DNA from: Parapedobacter sp. SGR-10
GTDB lineage: Bacteria > Bacteroidota > Bacteroidia > Sphingobacteriales > Sphingobacteriaceae
Length of the DNA stretch: 64,000 nucleotides
Reading direction: 5' to 3'
Assembly: GCF_011030405.1 (NCBI RefSeq)
Contig: NZ_JAAJTJ010000005.1
Span: forward strand, 1-64,000
The position numbers were made by a program, and so were the translations under genes. The notes beneath the pieces were generated by a model that was not told where the DNA came from, searched no databases, and saw nothing but the letters and a program-made list of their open reading frames with translations. Shown here piece by piece: positions 61,444-64,000 of this stretch; the first letter of the stretch is position 1; every line of letters starts with the position of its first letter.

Positions 61444-62559
61444 ATGTCTTTGGTAAATACAGAAGGGGCAATAAAAGCTATCGCTGAGCAGTTTGATGTT
61501 GAGGGTGAAATATTGGATATCAGAAGGTTCGGTTCGGGGCATATCAATGATACCTATAAACTGACGGTCGACTCGCCGAAGGATATATCTTACCTTCTGC
61601 AAAAGATAAACCATCATATCTTTACGGATATAGATGGGCTGATGAACAATATCTCTTTGGTGACCAATCACTTGAAGGATGTGCTGCGAGGCTATGTAGA
61701 GGATGTGGATAAGCATACATTGACGATCGTTCCTACGAAGGACGGGAGATTGTACCATGTTACTCCGGAAGGGGAGTACTGGCGTATCTTTGTGCTGTTG
61801 GACGGTACAAAGAGCTATGATATCGTGGAGACGACCAAACAGGCTTATTCGGGAGGGCAGGCATTTGGACGTTTTCAGAAGCAGTTGGCGTCGTTGGATG
61901 CTACCAAGTTGGTGGAGATCTTGCCCAATTTTCATAATATCGACTTTCGTCTGGATAATCTGAGAAAAGCTATTTCGAAAGATGCGGCAGGTCGCGTGCA
62001 CGAAGTACAGGACATATTACGCTATATATTCGACCGGGAGGACAAGATGCGTAGGGTCATCAAACTGGCCCGGAGCGGCCGTTTGCCTTTGCGGATTACG
62101 CACAATGACACAAAATTCAACAACGTATTGCTCGACCAGTATGATAATGTACAGTGTGTGATTGACTTGGATACAGTCATGCCGGGCTATGTAGCGTACG
62201 ATTTTGGGGACGCCATCCGCACTATCATCAATTCGGCGGCGGAGGATGAACCGGAGACGAGTAAGATCGTCCTTAATATTCCTCTTTTTCAAGCTTATAC
62301 CGAAGGCTATCTAAGTGAAGCTAAGGATTTTCTGACGAATGATGAAGTCGATTCGTTGCTGTATGGTGCTCTTCTGCTACCTTATATGCAGGCTGTCAGG
62401 TTTTTGACAGACTACCTGGAGGGGGATACGTATTATAAGATACACTATCCTGACCATAACCTGGTTCGTACCAAAGCTCAATTGAAACTGGTGGATGAGC
62501 TGGAAAGGCATGAAGAAGAATTGGAGGGTATTTTGAATAAAAGTTTGGTTAACCGATAG
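61444..62559 (+). CDS. Phosphotransferase (APH/N-acetylhexosamine kinase-like)
   Basis: Kinase of 371 residues with the aminoglycoside-phosphotransferase fold. Substrate/ATP lobe: IRRFGSGHINDTYKLTVDSP and YLLQKINHHIFTDIDGLMNN; catalytic loop LRITHNDTKFNNVLLD; metal-binding VIDLDTVMPGYVAYDFGDAI. The family includes N-acetylhexosamine 1-kinase (NahK), and the GHINDTY/QKIN blocks fit that group, so a sugar is the likely acceptor; antibiotic resistance is not implied. ATG 61444 begins the family-like N-terminus; a TTG lies 17 codons upstream. The CBM9-like gene starts seven bases after the stop. Confidence 0.9.
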   Translation: MSLVNTEGAIKAIAEQFDVEGEILDIRRFGSGHINDTYKLTVDSPKDISYLLQKINHHIFTDIDGLMNNISLVTNHLKDVLRGYVEDVDKHTLTIVPTKDGRLYHVTPEGEYWRIFVLLDGTKSYDIVETTKQAYSGGQAFGRFQKQLASLDATKLVEILPNFHNIDFRLDNLRKAISKDAAGRVHEVQDILRYIFDREDKMRRVIKLARSGRLPLRITHNDTKFNNVLLDQYDNVQCVIDLDTVMPGYVAYDFGDAIRTIINSAAEDEPETSKIVLNIPLFQAYTEGYLSEAKDFLTNDEVDSLLYGALLLPYMQAVRFLTDYLEGDTYYKIHYPDHNLVRTKAQLKLVDELERHEEELEGILNKSLVNR

Positions 62560-62566
62560 TGACAAT

Positions 62567-63202
62567 ATGAAAACTGTTTTGAAAGTACAAAAAATTAATT
62601 CGGATGCTCATTTATGGGATCATGAGCAGATAAATGAGCTATTTTCTTCTGCCGATTGGCATGATATGGCTTGTTGTCCATGGGAGGCTCAATTTCCTTA
62701 TAAACCAAATGTGAAATTTCAGATCCTGCACTCGGATAATAGGATATACCTCCGCTATGAAGTAGAGGAGGAGTTTATAAAAGCACAGTATATCTGTCCC
62801 AATGAGAATGTTTTTGAGGATAGTTGTGTGGAATTTTTTATCTCTTTGGATGCTAGACAGACCTATTATAATTTTGAATTCAATGTATTGGGCACGGGAC
62901 TGATCAGCTACGGGGGTGCTGTAAAGGCCGAACGGCGGCGGTTGGATCCATCGACCGTTGAACGGGTCGATACCTATTCGCAAGTCTGGCAAGTGGATGG
63001 CGGAAAAAAATGGGTTATGATCCTTTCTATTCCCAAAACTATATTGAACCAAGAGATCAAAACGGGAGATACCGCGTATGCCAACTTCTATAAATGCGGA
63101 GATGGACTGCCTAGACCACACTACCTATCTTGGCATAACATAGATAGCCCGACACCTAACTTTCATCAGCCTGCGTTTTTTGGAGAACTGATCTTTGGAT
63201 AG
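62567..63202 (+). CDS. Carbohydrate-binding family 9-like protein
   Basis: Protein of 211 residues without a signal peptide, with the CBM9-like (DUF1083-type) beta-sandwich: VKFQILHSDNRIYLRYEVEE, CPNENVFEDSCVEFFISLDA, YYNFEFNVLGTGLISYGG, WVMILSIPKTIL, GDTAYANFYKCGDGLPRPHY. The many Trp (SADWHDMACCPWEAQFPYKP) are typical. It follows the sugar-kinase-like gene by seven bases, which suggests joint work on a carbohydrate, although the absence of a signal peptide leaves its place in the cell unclear. Confidence 0.88.
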   Translation: MKTVLKVQKINSDAHLWDHEQINELFSSADWHDMACCPWEAQFPYKPNVKFQILHSDNRIYLRYEVEEEFIKAQYICPNENVFEDSCVEFFISLDARQTYYNFEFNVLGTGLISYGGAVKAERRRLDPSTVERVDTYSQVWQVDGGKKWVMILSIPKTILNQEIKTGDTAYANFYKCGDGLPRPHYLSWHNIDSPTPNFHQPAFFGELIFG

Positions 63203-63242
63203 TTAAGTACCGGGCTAGCAGGAAAGAATACGTTTTTGATTT

Positions 63243-63581
63243 TTATTTGTAAACGGATTCTTTCTTGAATTTTTTGACCAATAATGCATACACAATTACT
63301 CTGTATTTGTTCTTATTGGACTTGCCTACAGCTTCGATAACCTCTTCGATAGCTTGATCTAACTTGGCGTCATCTTTAAGACCTAACTTTTTCACCAAAA
63401 AGTTAGCTTTCAATCGATCAAGTTCAGCTTTGTCCGAAGCAGCAACTGTTTCGGCATCGGCATTATAAATGGAAGGGCCCAATCCTTTGGCGACAGCAGC
63501 GATCAACTTTTCATCTAGGTCAAGCTTCAATTTCTTTGCTTCAGCAACGTAGGCTGCTATTTTTTCTTCTAACTTACTCAT
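63243..63581 (-). CDS. DUF2853 family protein
   Basis: All-alpha cytoplasmic protein of 112 residues: SKLEEKIAAYVAEAKKLKLD, EKLIAAVAKGLGPSIYNADA, ETVAASDKAELDRLKANFLV, KKLGLKDDAKLDQAIEEVIE, KYRVIVYALLVKKFKKE. This matches DUF2853, a family seen in Bacteroidota and proteobacteria with no known function. It has a good promoter and is monocistronic, consistent with steady expression. Confidence 0.92.
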   Translation of the reverse strand: MSKLEEKIAAYVAEAKKLKLDLDEKLIAAVAKGLGPSIYNADAETVAASDKAELDRLKANFLVKKLGLKDDAKLDQAIEEVIEAVGKSNKNKYRVIVYALLVKKFKKESVYK

Positions 63582-63623
63582 TTTAGTTTTAGTTTTGAAA
63601 TAAATTAATACGTTTACTTGATT

Positions 63624-63653
63624 TAAATATACTTACTTTTTTTATATTCCAAA
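63624..63653 (-). promoter_or_regulatory. Promoter of the DUF2853 gene
   Basis: On the minus strand TTTG (63653-63650) and TATATTTA (63631-63624, one mismatch to TAnnTTTG) are 18 bases apart. ATG 63581 is 42 bases downstream. Confidence 0.55.
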
Positions 63654-63754
63654 CAAGTTTGTATATAATGAATAAGGAATATGTAGCGATACAGCTACTT
63701 CTCTACCAGGTGTTGATAGGATATAGATGTATGTCGCAGTCCTATTTTTCGACC

Positions 63755-64000
63755 TTATTCGTGGTTTTCTTTTCCTTTTTTGGCACGGATCTCAAGATTG
63801 ATAATGATATCCCGCTTACGTCCTTCAATGAGTGACAGATCTCCGGCTACAAATACGCCTTTGGTACCGGTTATTTCGTTTCGGATACCGTACACTGTAG
63901 ATTCATCACTGGGATCGGTGGCTCCTTCGTATCTGTACAAATAGTCGATGGTATAGTCGTCTGTGTATTCAAACAGTTCGTCAAACTCTTTGTTGAAATC
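63755..64000 (-). CDS. Conserved hypothetical protein, 5' end beyond the window
   Basis: The frame is open from the right window edge to a stop at 63755, giving the last 81 residues. Visible sequence includes DFNKEFDELFEYTDDYTIDY, YRYEGATDPSDESTVYGIRN and TGTKGVFVAGDLSLIEGRKR. The F-Y-R-x-E-G-x-x-x-P-x-D-x-S-x-x-Y-x-I pattern resembles a family of about 100 residues in Sphingobacteriales that databases sometimes label 'phosphoribosylpyrophosphate synthetase' without support. Function unknown; the start lies outside the window. Confidence 0.65.
   Translation of the reverse strand, partial: DFNKEFDELFEYTDDYTIDYLYRYEGATDPSDESTVYGIRNEITGTKGVFVAGDLSLIEGRKRDIIINLEIRAKKGKENHE

Noticed and set aside
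61444-62559. Aminoglycoside resistance phosphotransferase
   Set aside because: The fold is shared with sugar kinases, the GHINDTY/QKIN blocks resemble N-acetylhexosamine kinases, and a carbohydrate-binding gene follows directly.

Overview
The window comes from a Bacteroidota chromosome, most likely Sphingobacteriaceae (Sphingobacterium-like). Support: SusC/SusD genes under an ECF sigma/FecR pair, promoters of the TAnnTTTG (-7) plus TTTG (-33) type, few Shine-Dalgarno sequences, many Sphingobacteriales families of unknown function (DUF3810, DUF4302, DUF2853), and a type II-C-like CRISPR repeat. Placement to genus is inference. About 57 protein genes, one tRNA, one CRISPR array and several small inverted-repeat elements can be supported.

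Region 1 (1-18728): after ychF (minus strand) comes a long same-strand locus: ECF sigma factor, FecR anti-sigma factor, SusC with an STN signalling domain, SusD, a zinc-metallohydrolase lipoprotein, a DUF4302 lipoprotein, then four exported hydrolases (beta-lactamase-fold serine hydrolase, papain-like C1 peptidase, CocE/S15 hydrolase, dipeptidyl-peptidase IV). There is no glycoside hydrolase, so it reads as a peptide or protein utilisation locus built on the Sus plan.

Region 2 (18897-35949): housekeeping and conserved unknowns: DUF763, an MBL-fold hydrolase, a methyltransferase, xerC-hpf, ferritin, a GreA-like protein, a YCF48-like beta-propeller, yceH, a histone deacetylase homologue, a GxxExxY protein between two hairpins, a nucleoid-associated protein, DUF3810, an FMN reductase, a Nudix hydrolase divergent from pyrE, tRNA-Arg(ACG), adk and obgE.

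Region 3 (35950-40932) is the accessory part. It holds a 350-bp element with perfect 15-bp inverted ends, a 42-bp-period degenerate tandem repeat, a conserved unknown gene, a 5'-truncated IS21 element, what looks like the tail of a HigB toxin with its intact HigA antitoxin, and a CRISPR array without cas genes. In that array two repeats carry the same 52-bp insertion and a degenerate terminal repeat carries a related one. The inserted sequence is related to an intergenic inverted-repeat element at 27842-27964.

Region 4 (40933-64000): a lipoprotein, an AsmA-like anchored protein, the NHEJ pair ligD/ku (convergent), rarD, monomeric NADP-isocitrate dehydrogenase, a universal stress protein, a second ECF sigma factor with an unusual TM-plus-beta-barrel partner, a HAD phosphatase, proline dehydrogenase, an S4 protein, aroB, an ATP-cone/nuclease protein, a sirtuin, GH25 lysozyme, a CNNM/CorC-type protein, a sugar-kinase-like phosphotransferase, a CBM9-like protein, DUF2853, and a gene cut by the window end.
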